Shown: positions 16,395 to 25,268, counted from the first letter of the stretch. The stretch: 61,197 nt of DNA from CAZOHG01 sp964579725 (GCA_964579725.1 CAZOHG010000017.1:1-61197); one strand, 5' to 3'. The notes: a model not told the origin generated them from the sequence alone. Made by a program: numbers and translations.

Positions 16395-16823
16395 ATGCTG
16401 AGATTGTCCAAAAAAACGGAATACGCTCTGATTGCGCTGAAGGAAATTGCGCTGAATTCGGGAAAACAGGTAACGACGGCGCGCGAAATTTCGGATATTC
16501 ACCGGATTCCTCGGGACTTGTTGGCCAAGATCTTACAGGTTTTGGCGCGCAACGGTTTTATTCGATCCATGCAGGGAGCCCACGGAGGCTACGTACTCAA
16601 CAAACCCATTGACGAAATTACCCTGCAGGCGTTGTTGGAAATTTTGGAAGGGCCGGTCGGAATGGTCGATTGCCTGATTCCGGGAAAAGAAATCTGTGTG
16701 CGCGAAGAGACCTGCTCCATTCGCCACCAATTGCTCCAAATTAATCAGCGAGTTCTGAAGATTCTGCAAGATGTGACCTTGCGGGATTTTCTGTACAATG
16801 AAATGTCCGTGGCAGCGTTGTAG
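16395..16823 (+). CDS. Rrf2-family transcriptional regulator with Fe-S cysteines (IscR/SufR-like)
   Basis: 142 residues. The winged helix-turn-helix starts at residue 1 ('MLRLSKKTEYALIALKEIAL') and contains 'IHRIPRDLLAKILQVLARNGFIRSMQGAHGGYVL', the Rrf2 DNA-reading region. Three cysteines at 93, 101 and 107 (C-x7-C-x5-C) fit an iron-sulfur cluster site as in IscR, NsrR and RsrR. Members sense iron-sulfur status, iron or nitric oxide. The shared element at its own start and at the suf promoter points to control of iron-sulfur assembly plus autoregulation (inference). The gene is preceded by no clear AGGAGG and stands alone. Confidence 0.92.
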   Translation: MLRLSKKTEYALIALKEIALNSGKQVTTAREISDIHRIPRDLLAKILQVLARNGFIRSMQGAHGGYVLNKPIDEITLQALLEILEGPVGMVDCLIPGKEICVREETCSIRHQLLQINQRVLKILQDVTLRDFLYNEMSVAAL

Positions 16824-16870
16824 GTTTTTCTCGCCCCAAAACGGCGCCGCCCGAAGCGAAAAAAAGAGCC

Positions 16871-16899
16871 TTGCAATTTCCCGCTGGGTCCTTTAATTT
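16871..16899 (+). promoter_or_regulatory. Promoter of the N-acetyltransferase-like gene
   Basis: TTGCAA (16871-16876), 17-nt spacer, TAATTT (16894-16899). Confidence 0.6.
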
Positions 16900-16921
16900 A
16901 ATATCGATTGTCCGTAAGATA

Positions 16922-17869
16922 ATGGTCGACCAGAATGTGAGATGTAAAGCAATGCCCCAGGTAGACGAGCAGACCGGACTTGTGAAACCGGTAAAATTGT
17001 GGGAAACCCGGCTTCAATTGCATCCAGAAGCGCACACGGACAGCGTGGACTTTTTCCACGAATTTTTCAAGCTGCACGCACAAAATCCCCGCCTTGACTT
17101 TTTGGAAAAAATTCTGGGCGCTTTTTCGCGGCTTCCCTATGAAAATGTAAGTAAAATCTTAAAACTCAATCGTTATTTCGACGAAGCCGATCGCCGGATT
17201 CGATTGCCGGAAGAGGTGATTTCCGACCACGTGAACCGGCATTTGGGCGGCACCTGTTTTGCTCTCACCTATTTCTTGCAGGCGATTCTCATTCGGAATG
17301 GATTTCAAACCTACCCGGTCATGGCGCACATGCGTGCAGGCCAAAATATTCACACGGCTAATATTGTCATTTTGGGCGGAAAAAAATTTTTAGTAGACCC
17401 CGGCTACCTTTTGAACCACCCGATGGAATTCAATCCCGCCCGTCGGCGATTGTACAAAACGGCATTTACGGGTGTCGAATTAAGATTTGATCCCGGCGAC
17501 GGTTGGTACAATTTGTTTACCTTCGATCGTGCCGAAGTCAAATGGCGGTACCGTTTTCGAGACGTACCGGTTTCGTGGGCGGAATTTCTTCGGCACTGGC
17601 AGGCATCCTTTTTTCGCCCCTCGATGCACGGAATCAGTTTGACGCGCACGGTTCCCGGCGGCTTGATTTTCGTGCACAAAAATTTTATGCGCGAAGTGCG
17701 TTTCGGAGAAAAACGGAACATTCGATTTAAAAAGAACGACTACGCCCTTGTTTCGAACATATTTGGCATTCGAGAGGATTTGATTGCAGAAGCGGCGGCG
17801 GCGTTGAACGAAAATTTGGAGTTGGAGCGCCGGTGGGGCGTGTTTAAACCGAAGGAAACGCGTTTGTGA
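16922..17869 (+). CDS. Arylamine N-acetyltransferase-fold protein
   Basis: About 315 residues. The NAT catalytic triad is readable in order: C112 in 'HLGGTCFALTYFLQ', H144 in 'NIHTANIVILGG' and D159 in 'FLVDPGYLL'. NAT enzymes transfer acetyl from acetyl-CoA to arylamines or other small amines; related proteins act in amide-forming biosynthesis. This one is longer than the usual 260-280 residues and diverged around the Cys (GGTCF instead of GGxCFE), so the substrate is open. The start at 16922 fits the promoter; ATG 16952 is possible. A longer TTG start at 16871 would overlap the -35 box. It overlaps the next gene by 4 bp. Confidence 0.72.
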   Translation: MVDQNVRCKAMPQVDEQTGLVKPVKLWETRLQLHPEAHTDSVDFFHEFFKLHAQNPRLDFLEKILGAFSRLPYENVSKILKLNRYFDEADRRIRLPEEVISDHVNRHLGGTCFALTYFLQAILIRNGFQTYPVMAHMRAGQNIHTANIVILGGKKFLVDPGYLLNHPMEFNPARRRLYKTAFTGVELRFDPGDGWYNLFTFDRAEVKWRYRFRDVPVSWAEFLRHWQASFFRPSMHGISLTRTVPGGLIFVHKNFMREVRFGEKRNIRFKKNDYALVSNIFGIREDLIAEAAAALNENLELERRWGVFKPKETRL

Positions 17870-18417
17870 AACCATCCGAACCGGAACCGGTCAAATTTTT
17901 CACAGGCATTTTGTACAGCGACCCAGCGATTTTAGTAAAAGTAAAATCGGCGCTCGAGGAAAAATACGGTCCTATTGATTTTGAAAGCGAAGCCTTTCCG
18001 TTTGATGTGACCGATTACTATCGCGACGAATTAGGGTACCCGATTTTCCGCAAATTTGTCTCTTTTCGCGATTGGATTCACCCCAAAGATTTAGCCCGTC
18101 TCAAGTGCGAAACCAATGCGCTGGAAGAGGTTTTTGCCGAAGGCGGACGGCGCCGAATGAATTTGGACCCCGGGTACATGGACGTGGGCAAAGTTGTACT
18201 GGCCTCAGCCAAGTACAACAGTCAAAAAATTTATCTGGATCGGGGGATTTACGCCGATTTAACTCTCCGCTACGAAAAGGGCCATTTTTTTCCCTACCCG
18301 TGGAGTTTCCCGGATTTCAAAACCGGACGCTACGAACGGGCGTTCCTTCTTATTCGCGAACGCTACAAGGTGCAACACAAAAAATGGGTACGCCGGCACC
18401 AATCCCCAAAATCGTGA
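17866..18417 (+). CDS. DUF4416 family protein
   Basis: 183 residues with the family landmarks 'FTGILYSD', 'YYRDELGYPIFRKFVSF', 'NLDPGYMDVGKVVLASAK' and 'IYLDRGIYADLTLRYEKG' followed by 'PYPWSFPDF'. The family is conserved in deltaproteobacteria and FCB-type bacteria and has no assigned function. The GTG start overlaps the stop of the acetyltransferase-fold gene (GTGA), so the two are translated together and probably act together. It ends 5 nt before the convergent fbp. Confidence 0.88.
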   Translation: MKPSEPEPVKFFTGILYSDPAILVKVKSALEEKYGPIDFESEAFPFDVTDYYRDELGYPIFRKFVSFRDWIHPKDLARLKCETNALEEVFAEGGRRRMNLDPGYMDVGKVVLASAKYNSQKIYLDRGIYADLTLRYEKGHFFPYPWSFPDFKTGRYERAFLLIRERYKVQHKKWVRRHQSPKS

Positions 18418-18422
18418 CCCAA

Positions 18423-19424
18423 TTATTCTTCTTGTAGGAATTTCATAGCCAATTCCACATCTTTTTTGCTTCCGATTAACAGGGGCGTCCGGTGGTCCAG
18501 ACTTTTGGGTTGAATGTCCAAAATGCGCTGGTGCCCGTCTGTTGCCAGACCGCCGGCCTGTTCTACCAAAAAAGCAAGGGGATTGGCTTCGTAGAGCAGA
18601 CGCAGTTTGCCCTCCGGGTGCGCGGAATCCGCCGGGTAGAGGAAAATGCCACCGTAAAGCAAGTTGCGGTGAAAATCAGCCACCAGGGAACCGATGTACC
18701 GCAAGGAATACGGACGTCCCGTTGTTGGGTCTTCTTCCTTCAAATAGCGAATGTAATGTCGCATCCCGGCCGTCCAGCGATTGTAATAGCCTTCGTTCAC
18801 CGAGTAGTAAGCCCCCCATTCGGGGATTTTCATATTTTCATTGGAAAGCAAAAACTCACCAATACTGGGGTCGTAGGTAAACCCGTGCACCCCCTGACCC
18901 GTCGAATACACAAACATGGTGCTGGAGCCGTACAAAATGTACCCGGCGGCTACTTGTTTGTAACCGGGCTGAAGGGCATCTTCCAACTGTCCTTTCCCGG
19001 AAGAGGTCACCCGCTTGAAAATGGAAAAAATCGTTCCGATGCTGACATTGACGTCAATATTCGACGAGCCGTCCAGAGGGTCGAACAACATGACGTACTT
19101 GCCCAACGGGTGGTAATCCGGAATAGGGATCAGCCCTTCGCTTTCTTCCGACGCCATAAGGCACAGGTGCCCGCCGTGGTCCATGGCGTGCACAATGGTT
19201 TCGTTGGCCAAAATGTCCATTTTTTTCACATCCTCGTCGAAGACGTTTTTGGCGCCCGTGTAGCCGAGCACATCTACCAAACCGGCTTTGTTGACAATTA
19301 GTGACAGCACCTTGGCGGCTACAGCGAGATCGGACATCAAACCGGAAAATTGTCCCGTGGCCTGCGGGTACTTTCTCTCCTGCTCCATGATGTGTCGCGG
19401 CAGGGTCATGATGCCTGACTTCAT
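18423..19424 (-). CDS. fbp: Class I fructose-1,6-bisphosphatase
   Basis: 333 residues. The magnesium-binding class I core is clear: 'MASEESEG' and 'VMLFDPLDGSSNIDVNVSIGTIFSIF', followed by 'YILYGSSTMFVYSTGQGVHGFTYDP' and 'LRYIGSLVADFHRNLLYGGIFLYPAD' with the substrate-binding 'GKLRLLYEANPLAFLVEQAGG'. It hydrolyses fructose-1,6-bisphosphate in gluconeogenesis. The ATG at 19424 follows AAAGGAG at 5 nt and gives the normal N-terminus; the in-frame upstream Met lacks a site. A perfect 9-bp inverted repeat lies 46 nt upstream. Confidence 0.96.
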   Translation of the reverse strand: MKSGIMTLPRHIMEQERKYPQATGQFSGLMSDLAVAAKVLSLIVNKAGLVDVLGYTGAKNVFDEDVKKMDILANETIVHAMDHGGHLCLMASEESEGLIPIPDYHPLGKYVMLFDPLDGSSNIDVNVSIGTIFSIFKRVTSSGKGQLEDALQPGYKQVAAGYILYGSSTMFVYSTGQGVHGFTYDPSIGEFLLSNENMKIPEWGAYYSVNEGYYNRWTAGMRHYIRYLKEEDPTTGRPYSLRYIGSLVADFHRNLLYGGIFLYPADSAHPEGKLRLLYEANPLAFLVEQAGGLATDGHQRILDIQPKSLDHRTPLLIGSKKDVELAMKFLQEE

Positions 19425-19469
19425 TGGAACTCCTTTCCCGTTAAAATACGAAGCAAAATGACGATTTTT

Positions 19470-19498
19470 GACCAATCGAAAGTACCCGTCGATTGGTC
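19470..19498. promoter_or_regulatory. Inverted repeat upstream of fbp
   Basis: GACCAATCG / CGATTGGTC, perfect 9-bp arms with an 11-nt spacer, in the 5' region of fbp. It could be an operator or an RNA hairpin in the leader. The rest of 19499-19724 shows a short direct repeat of TTGCACC but no gene. Confidence 0.45.
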
Positions 19499-19724
19499 GG
19501 AAAATTTTAAATTTTCAAAGTGAAAAAATAGGTCGGAGTGGAATTGCACCCGGGATTGCACCGTCGGGTACAGGTCAAAAAAATATTTCGGAATCTTATA
19601 GGTAATCCAATTTTAGCTTAGGAAAAATCGAGGAAAAAATCAAGGATTTTTTGGTGGATGAGGACACTGTACCGTGACTCAGCGCCTTAAAGTCCACGGA
19701 AGTTGCGGAACGCTGAAAAACACC

Positions 19725-19753
19725 TTGAATTTTTCCTTTTGGATGCTTAATTT
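19725..19753 (+). promoter_or_regulatory. Promoter of the 19784-21769 gene run
   Basis: TTGAAT (19725-19730), 17-nt spacer, TAATTT (19748-19753). Confidence 0.6.
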
Positions 19754-19783
19754 GAGAACGAAATCGGCTTAAAGGAGCAGATC

Positions 19784-20317
19784 ATGTCCAATCAGCTTTT
19801 GCCTCAGGTTCTTACTTTTTTGCAGGAAGAAAAGGATTTTGTAGTCGCGGCAAAAAAAATCTGGCACAAAGTGAAAAAATTGCCCCAGTGGCGAACCCTT
19901 TCATTTGAAGAATTTCTCAACACCGTGCAACAATCACCGGAGATTGACGTCATTGGAAGTGGGGATGAAAATCCATTTAAAGATTCCGGCTTAACGGCAG
20001 AAGAAATGGAAAAAGAAGTCCGTGAAATGGAAAAAATGGGGTATTTTTTCGGTCCCAGTCTTGTGCTTAAATCGCACGTGCCCACGCCGGAAGAATTGGC
20101 GACTTTCCTGCAAAACAAGGTGGACCAGGCGTACAACACCCTTTTGAAGGCCTGGGAGAACCGTCCGCAGGGTGATCCGGAAAGCGAAGATCAGTTGCTC
20201 TCGATCCTGGCTGAGGTTCAAAAACTACGGCGGGAAATCCGCCAAAATGCCGCTTCGCCCGCCAAAGAAAAAAGGATTTCAGATGGAGCAGAAAACGCAC
20301 CTCTTAGCGAAACGTGA
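19784..20317 (+). CDS. Conserved-looking hypothetical protein
   Basis: 177 residues; family not recognised. It is soluble and charged, with no signal peptide. Predicted helical: 'LQEEKDFVVAAKKIWHKVK' near the start, 'LTAEEMEKEVREMEKMGYFFGPSLVLKS' in the middle, and a Glu/Lys-rich C-terminal helix ('DQLLSILAEVQKLRREIRQ') that may form a coiled coil. An AAAGGAG lies 8 nt before the ATG and a promoter precedes it, so it is a real gene. It overlaps the thioesterase gene by 35 bp and heads a four-gene unit. Confidence 0.75.
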   Translation: MSNQLLPQVLTFLQEEKDFVVAAKKIWHKVKKLPQWRTLSFEEFLNTVQQSPEIDVIGSGDENPFKDSGLTAEEMEKEVREMEKMGYFFGPSLVLKSHVPTPEELATFLQNKVDQAYNTLLKAWENRPQGDPESEDQLLSILAEVQKLRREIRQNAASPAKEKRISDGAENAPLSET

Positions 20318-20672
20318 TTTCGTCGGTCAAGTTCTGGAAATCGAAACGGATTTTTTTGCCCGTGCCTCGTTGGTCACTCGCGACGAAATGGCTGTGGACG
20401 AGTACGGGCTGATTCACGGCGGGTTTGCGTTCGGATTGGCTGATTACACAGCCATGTTGGCCGTCAATCATCCCAATGTAGTCCTGGTTTCGGCAGAAGC
20501 GAAATTCCTCAAACCTGTTCGCGTGGGCGACATTTTGATTGCCATCGGGCAAGTAACCGAAAAACAGGAAAATGACCGCATGGTGCACGTGCAAATCCTC
20601 GTGGGCGACCACGTCGTGTTCGAAGGCAATTTTCACTGTCGGATTTTGCCTAAACATCCGTTGGCGCCGTAA
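20283..20672 (+). CDS. Hotdog-fold thioesterase (PaaI/YbgC-like)
   Basis: 129 residues. The hotdog helix region 'EYGLIHGGFAFGLADYTAMLAVN' carries the HGG motif of PaaI-type acyl-CoA thioesterases, followed by the strands 'SAEAKFLKPVRVGDILIAIGQV' and 'VHVQILVGDHVVFEGNFHCRIL'. The substrate is not predictable. The start ATG at 20283 has AAAGGA upstream and gives the expected length; the longer frame is the shadow of the upstream gene. Confidence 0.8.
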   Translation: MEQKTHLLAKRDFVGQVLEIETDFFARASLVTRDEMAVDEYGLIHGGFAFGLADYTAMLAVNHPNVVLVSAEAKFLKPVRVGDILIAIGQVTEKQENDRMVHVQILVGDHVVFEGNFHCRILPKHPLAP

Positions 20673-20721
20673 GAACGGTCAAAACGGGCAGCACCGTCAA
20701 AACGAATTCCGGGAGAATTCT

Positions 20722-21015
20722 ATGGGTCTCCAAATTTTAGTGGTCGTTTTAGCCAGCCTGATTTTAGTCCTGGCAACGGATTTGTTTCTCTCCTGGTACC
20801 TGCGCTATTTAAAAGCACGCTTTTCGAACCCGCGGCTTTTGCGCCAGGTGGTACGGCTCATCTGGGCGATTTTGGCCCTGCTTTTCTGGATGAACCTTTC
20901 GGCCAGACGAATGGTCCCCGATTTGAACCTTTCCCACCTGCTTTTCGCCCTTTTTATTTACTCGCTTCGGGGCCTAATGGTGACGTTTTACCCTGGTCGT
21001 TCGAAAGAAACGTAA
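20722..21015 (+). CDS. Small membrane protein, unknown function
   Basis: 97 residues with an N-terminal TM ('ILVVVLASLILVLATDLFLSW'), an Arg/Lys-rich loop, a second TM ('LIWAILALLFWMNL') and a third shorter hydrophobic stretch ('LLFALFIYSLRGLMVTF'). I do not recognise a family. GGGAG lies 6 nt before the ATG. It sits between the thioesterase and Nif3 genes with short gaps, so it is co-transcribed. Confidence 0.7.
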   Translation: MGLQILVVVLASLILVLATDLFLSWYLRYLKARFSNPRLLRQVVRLIWAILALLFWMNLSARRMVPDLNLSHLLFALFIYSLRGLMVTFYPGRSKET

Positions 21016-21025
21016 GGAAGAAAAA

Positions 21026-21769
21026 ATGCAACGGGATGCGCTGATTCAGCACTTAAATGAATTGTTAGAAATCTCCGAATTTCAGGATTATTGTGTGAAC
21101 GGACTTCAAGTGGTGGGAAAACAAGAGGTTCGAAAGGTAGCGGCCGGGGTCAGCGTCAGTCGGCGTCTGTTTCAAGCGGCGTTGGAGTGGGGAGCCGATT
21201 TGCTTTTGGTACACCACGGCCTTTTCTGGAAAAGCGATCCCTTCCCTTTTTTCTTGCGGGGTGTTCAGCGGGAGCGCCTTGCTCTTCTCCTTGGAAACGA
21301 TCTCAATCTTGCGGCTTACCATTTGCCGCTGGATGCCCACCCTGTTTACGGGAATAACCGCCAGATTTTAGACCGCCTGGGACTGCGACCGGTTGAGTCC
21401 CTGAAAATCGGATTCGTAGGGGAGTTCGAAACGCCCCTTTCGCAAAAAGCCTTTTTGGATCGGGTTGACCAGGCCCTTTTGTGCAAGGCTCAGCCCTTTT
21501 TTTACGGGAAGGAAAAAATCCGCACGGTTTTGGTGATTAGCGGGGCCAGTTCTGCCGCCTACGAAGAGGCCGCCCAGCGCGGCGTGGACGCCTTTTTGGG
21601 CGGTGACGTGCGTGAAGAAAATGTCCGGGGGATTGAAGAGGTGGGCCTCAATTACGTGGCTGCCGGACACTACAACACCGAGCGTTTCGGCGTGCAGGCA
21701 TTGTTGCCTCATTTGGAGAAGGAATTCGGGTTAGAAACCCGATTTTTTGAGGTTCCCAACCCGGTGTAA
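21026..21769 (+). CDS. Nif3-like dinuclear metal-centre protein
   Basis: 247 residues of the Nif3/YbgI family. Metal-binding landmarks are present: 'LLVHHGLFW' (two His), 'YHLPLDAHP' (Asp and His), and at the C-terminus 'AAGHYNTERFG' (His and Glu). 'DYCVNGLQVVG' is the usual N-terminal motif. Homologues form toroidal hexamers with two-metal sites; proposed roles include GTP cyclohydrolase I type 2-like or nucleotide-related hydrolysis, but the true substrate is unsettled. It ends the 19784-21769 unit and is followed by a weak AT-rich hairpin. Confidence 0.92.
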   Translation: MQRDALIQHLNELLEISEFQDYCVNGLQVVGKQEVRKVAAGVSVSRRLFQAALEWGADLLLVHHGLFWKSDPFPFFLRGVQRERLALLLGNDLNLAAYHLPLDAHPVYGNNRQILDRLGLRPVESLKIGFVGEFETPLSQKAFLDRVDQALLCKAQPFFYGKEKIRTVLVISGASSAAYEEAAQRGVDAFLGGDVREENVRGIEEVGLNYVAAGHYNTERFGVQALLPHLEKEFGLETRFFEVPNPV

Positions 21770-21778
21770 AAAGTCCTC

Positions 21779-21801
21779 GTTTTGAAAAAGTCAAAACTTT
21801 T
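21779..21801 (+). terminator. Possible terminator after the Nif3 gene
   Basis: GTTTTGA-AAAAG-TCAAAAC (21779-21797) followed by four T. The stem is AT-rich, so it is a weak candidate. Confidence 0.4.
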
Positions 21802-21916
21802 CAAAGGGAGTTGCAAGTGCCTGTTTTTGTAGCCGATTTTTTTCCTGTCTTTAAGCAAGCGGCGAAAAAATCAAATGGTCGAACAGAGTTTTAACGCGGA
21901 AAACCGGGAGGTCAAT

Positions 21917-24847
21917 ATGCGAATAAGAACCAGATGGACGTTTTGGGCTTTGGCTTTGCTTTTTGTAAGCACGGCCGCCGTTTTTGCCCAAAAAAAGATG
22001 CCGTCTTTTATGCCGGAAAAACCGTGGAGCTTTCTTTCCACTTCCGCCACGCAGGCGTACCAATTCATTCACGCGCACCCCACCTACGACGGACGTGGCG
22101 TTGTGGTGATTGTGTGCGACAGCGGCGTGGACGTGGACACGCAGGGGCTGTTGAAAACCACCACCGGTGAGAAAAAAATTATTGACGTACAGGATTTTTC
22201 GGGTGAAGGCGATGTACCGCTTTCCAAAGCCAAAAAGGGGGAAACAAACGGCGAAAAGTTTTTGGAAGATGCCGGCGGGCACAAACTTTTCCATTACGAC
22301 AAATTGGCTCTAAGCCCTGCCGACAGCACCTACTGGATCGGATTTTTGGATGAATCCAAATTCAAAAATTCGGCGGTTCAGGATTTCAATAACAACGGCC
22401 GACGCACCGACCGCTTTGGCGTCGTGGCCTTTAAAGTCAAAAAGGGAGCCAAAACCGAGTGGGTAGCTTACGTGGACACCGATGCCGACGGGCAATTGGA
22501 CGACGAGCATCCGGTGCGCGATTACCACGTGCAGTACGACGTGATTCACCTTCGGGGGCGCAACACGGCCAAAAAAGCCGAGTTGTTGAGTTTTGCCTTA
22601 AATATTCAGCCCGCTAAAAAAATAGCTTCCTTCTTTTTTGCCGACAACCCGCACGGAACCCACGTGTCCGGCATTATTGCGGGCTACCAGATTAACGGTC
22701 AATCGACGCTCAACGGTATTGCCCCAGGGGCACAAATCATCGGCTTGAAAATCGGAAACAACACCCTGGCCGGCGGGTCCACCACTTCCGGAAGCATGAA
22801 ACGGGCCTTTGAATACGGGGTGAAATGGGCCAAAAATCACCCGGACAAAGCGGTTGTATTCAATCTGAGTTACGGCATCGGGTCGGAAATTGAAGGGCGC
22901 AGTGCCATTGACCGATTCATTGACCGTATTTTAAAGGAGAACGAAAATATTGCCATTTGTATTAGCAATGGGAATGAGGGCCCCGGGATTTCGAGTACGG
23001 GAACGCCGGCCGCTTCCTTTTGGGCGATTTCTTCCGGTGCCATTATGCCCTGGCGCAGCGCTCGGGACAGCTACGGGGCGAGCTTGAAGCGGGATGTCAT
23101 TTTGCCGTTCAGTTCCCGCGGCGGTGAAATCCCAAAGCCAGATGTTGTTTCGCCCGGGGCGGCGATGTCCAGCGTTCCGCCTTACGCCCGCAGTGAAAAT
23201 TTTTGGGGAACCAGCATGGCTTCTCCTCAAACCACCGGAGCCGTGGCACTGCTCATGAGCGCCGCCAAACAACAAAAACCGCCCATTCCGATTCGCGGTG
23301 CCTTGATTAAGCGGGCACTCAAGTTCGGGGCCCGCTGGCTGCCCGAATACAATGCTTTGGATCAGGGCGGCGGCGTGGTCGACATCCCAAAGGCTTTTCG
23401 AATCCTGCAAAAATACGCCAAACGCCACGAGGAAAAACAGGTGCTGGATTACAAAATTACCACAACCAGTCCCATTTTCCCCGATGATATCGGGCCGACC
23501 GCCTACTGGCGTGCCGGTGGTTATTTCCCCCACGGTGCCGACCGGCAAATTTTCCATGTGACGGCCATTTTCCCGAAGCGCAAAACGCCTGATGAAATCG
23601 AACATTTTTATCGTGCCTTCAATTTGAAATCCGATTCCCCGTGGTTGATTGTCCCAAAAAAGGCGACCTACATTCGCGCCGACGAGCGAGCTACCATTCC
23701 GGTTCGTTACGACGCCTCCAAACTGGCCCATCCCGGTCTGTACGTAGGCAAGGTTGTGGCCTATTTAAAGGGGGGGCGTGGCGATAAATTTAGCCGCGAA
23801 AATGCCGAATTTGAACTCTGGAATTCTATCGTCGTGCCGTACACCTTCACGGCTGCCAATCACTACCGCCAGAATTGGTGGAAAGAGGCACTGAATCCGG
23901 GCATGATCAAACGCTATTTCCTTCAGGTACCGCCTGGCGCCAGCGGCATGATTTTAAGTCTAAAACCCACACCTCGCAAATGGGGGGTGGTGCGGATGCA
24001 ACTCTTCGATCCGATGGGTCGAAAGGCAGGCGCTACAGGCTACGCCTCCAGCAAATTGGGGAATGAAGTGGCCCTAAACGTGGTAAACGGAGAGCTGCAA
24101 CCGGGAATTTGGGAATTGGTGACCATTGCCGATTTTAGAAATCCAAAGATTTCTTTTTACGATTTGGAAGCTCGATTTGCCGGGTTCAAACTCACCCCAG
24201 ACAGGATTCGGAATTTTACCTACCGCTTGGGCAAAAAGCCGAGGGGGACCTTTACCGTAACAAATCTTTTCGATCAGACCTTTCGGGGCTTTGCCACCGG
24301 CCAGATTTTGGGGTTTGAAAAAACGAGCTGTAAAAAATCCGGTGGAAAAGATCGGGTGCGCTACCATTTTCACGTCGGTGACAACGTAACACAGGCGCAA
24401 TTTAAAATTCAAATGTCGCCGGAAGATTTCAACAAATTTACGGACATTGCCACGAATATTTACGACGCCGCCGGGCGCGCAGTGGTGCAGAACGGCCTGA
24501 CGTACGATCGATTGACCCTGAGTTTTTTTAATCCCAAACCGGGCACGTACACATTGGAGGTGTGGGGCGCGTACACCAATCCGGCCAAAAAATCGCCCTG
24601 GAAATTCAAATTAACCGAACGCTATTTTGTACGAACACCCATTGCCGTTCATCTGAAAAAAGAGGGAACAGGGCATTTTTATTTTTACCCGGATATTCCC
24701 GAAAAGGTGGATTTTACGTTGGACAAAAGTCCCGAAATTCCGCCCGAAGGCATGCATTTATTCGGCGAAATCAAATTTTTGGACAACCGTACACGCCACG
24801 TCGTGACGGTGCTGCCCATTCGGTTAGAGGCAAAACTGGCGGAGTAA
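21917..24847 (+). CDS. Secreted S8 subtilase, tripeptidyl-peptidase II-like
   Basis: 976-residue serine protease with a signal peptide (about 1-24, 'ALALLFVSTAAVFAQ'). The catalytic triad is D68 ('VVIVCDSGVDVDTQG'), H246 ('NPHGTHVSGIIAGY') and S433 ('GTSMASPQTTGAVALLMSA'), with the oxyanion Asn in 'ISNGNEGPG'. About 178 residues separate Asp and His, an insertion typical of tripeptidyl-peptidase II rather than subtilisin. The 500-residue C-terminal part is beta-rich and also TPP II-like. Role is likely extracellular or periplasmic peptide breakdown. The ATG at 21917 follows GGGAGG. Codons upstream to 21875 have no function as signal sequence. No sorting tail is present. Confidence 0.87.
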   Translation: MRIRTRWTFWALALLFVSTAAVFAQKKMPSFMPEKPWSFLSTSATQAYQFIHAHPTYDGRGVVVIVCDSGVDVDTQGLLKTTTGEKKIIDVQDFSGEGDVPLSKAKKGETNGEKFLEDAGGHKLFHYDKLALSPADSTYWIGFLDESKFKNSAVQDFNNNGRRTDRFGVVAFKVKKGAKTEWVAYVDTDADGQLDDEHPVRDYHVQYDVIHLRGRNTAKKAELLSFALNIQPAKKIASFFFADNPHGTHVSGIIAGYQINGQSTLNGIAPGAQIIGLKIGNNTLAGGSTTSGSMKRAFEYGVKWAKNHPDKAVVFNLSYGIGSEIEGRSAIDRFIDRILKENENIAICISNGNEGPGISSTGTPAASFWAISSGAIMPWRSARDSYGASLKRDVILPFSSRGGEIPKPDVVSPGAAMSSVPPYARSENFWGTSMASPQTTGAVALLMSAAKQQKPPIPIRGALIKRALKFGARWLPEYNALDQGGGVVDIPKAFRILQKYAKRHEEKQVLDYKITTTSPIFPDDIGPTAYWRAGGYFPHGADRQIFHVTAIFPKRKTPDEIEHFYRAFNLKSDSPWLIVPKKATYIRADERATIPVRYDASKLAHPGLYVGKVVAYLKGGRGDKFSRENAEFELWNSIVVPYTFTAANHYRQNWWKEALNPGMIKRYFLQVPPGASGMILSLKPTPRKWGVVRMQLFDPMGRKAGATGYASSKLGNEVALNVVNGELQPGIWELVTIADFRNPKISFYDLEARFAGFKLTPDRIRNFTYRLGKKPRGTFTVTNLFDQTFRGFATGQILGFEKTSCKKSGGKDRVRYHFHVGDNVTQAQFKIQMSPEDFNKFTDIATNIYDAAGRAVVQNGLTYDRLTLSFFNPKPGTYTLEVWGAYTNPAKKSPWKFKLTERYFVRTPIAVHLKKEGTGHFYFYPDIPEKVDFTLDKSPEIPPEGMHLFGEIKFLDNRTRHVVTVLPIRLEAKLAE

Positions 24848-25036
24848 AGACTTTTTCGGAAGGATTTTTCAAATTGACAGAAGGGGCCGGGGCGTTTCCA
24901 TCTTTGCCAAAAAACGGCTTTCCGTATTGGTTGAACCGGCCCATTTCTGCCGTTGGAATCCTTTTGGATCTCTTGGGGAATAATAGGGTAACCTTTTCCT
25001 TGATTTGACTCAAAAATCGAATTTTGAAAACAACTC

Positions 25037-25060
25037 AAAAAACCCCCTGGGGTGTTTTTT
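25037..25060. terminator. Bidirectional terminator candidate
   Basis: ACCC-CCTG-GGGT core flanked by A-run on the left and T-run on the right, so a U-tract follows in either direction. It lies 190 nt after the subtilase stop. Confidence 0.5.
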
Positions 25061-25268
25061 ATTCTCCCTTTTAGTGGGCTTTTGAGTTAATGCTTTTGTG
25101 TTTTCTCAGGGCATTGCCCTCCAATTCCGGTTGTGCCGGGAAGCAACTCCAACAAAATTCAATCTGGGAAGCTCTTGTTTTTTAATTGTAAAATAGACTC
25201 TGCTCGCGAGAAAATCTCGCAAGATTGTACCCGCCCACCCACGGGTGGGTGAATACCGGAAACAGAGC

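Noticed and set aside
24771..25013. Minus-strand 80-residue frame at the end of the subtilase gene
   Set aside because: It overlaps the real gene's end on the other strand and shows no motif or start signal.
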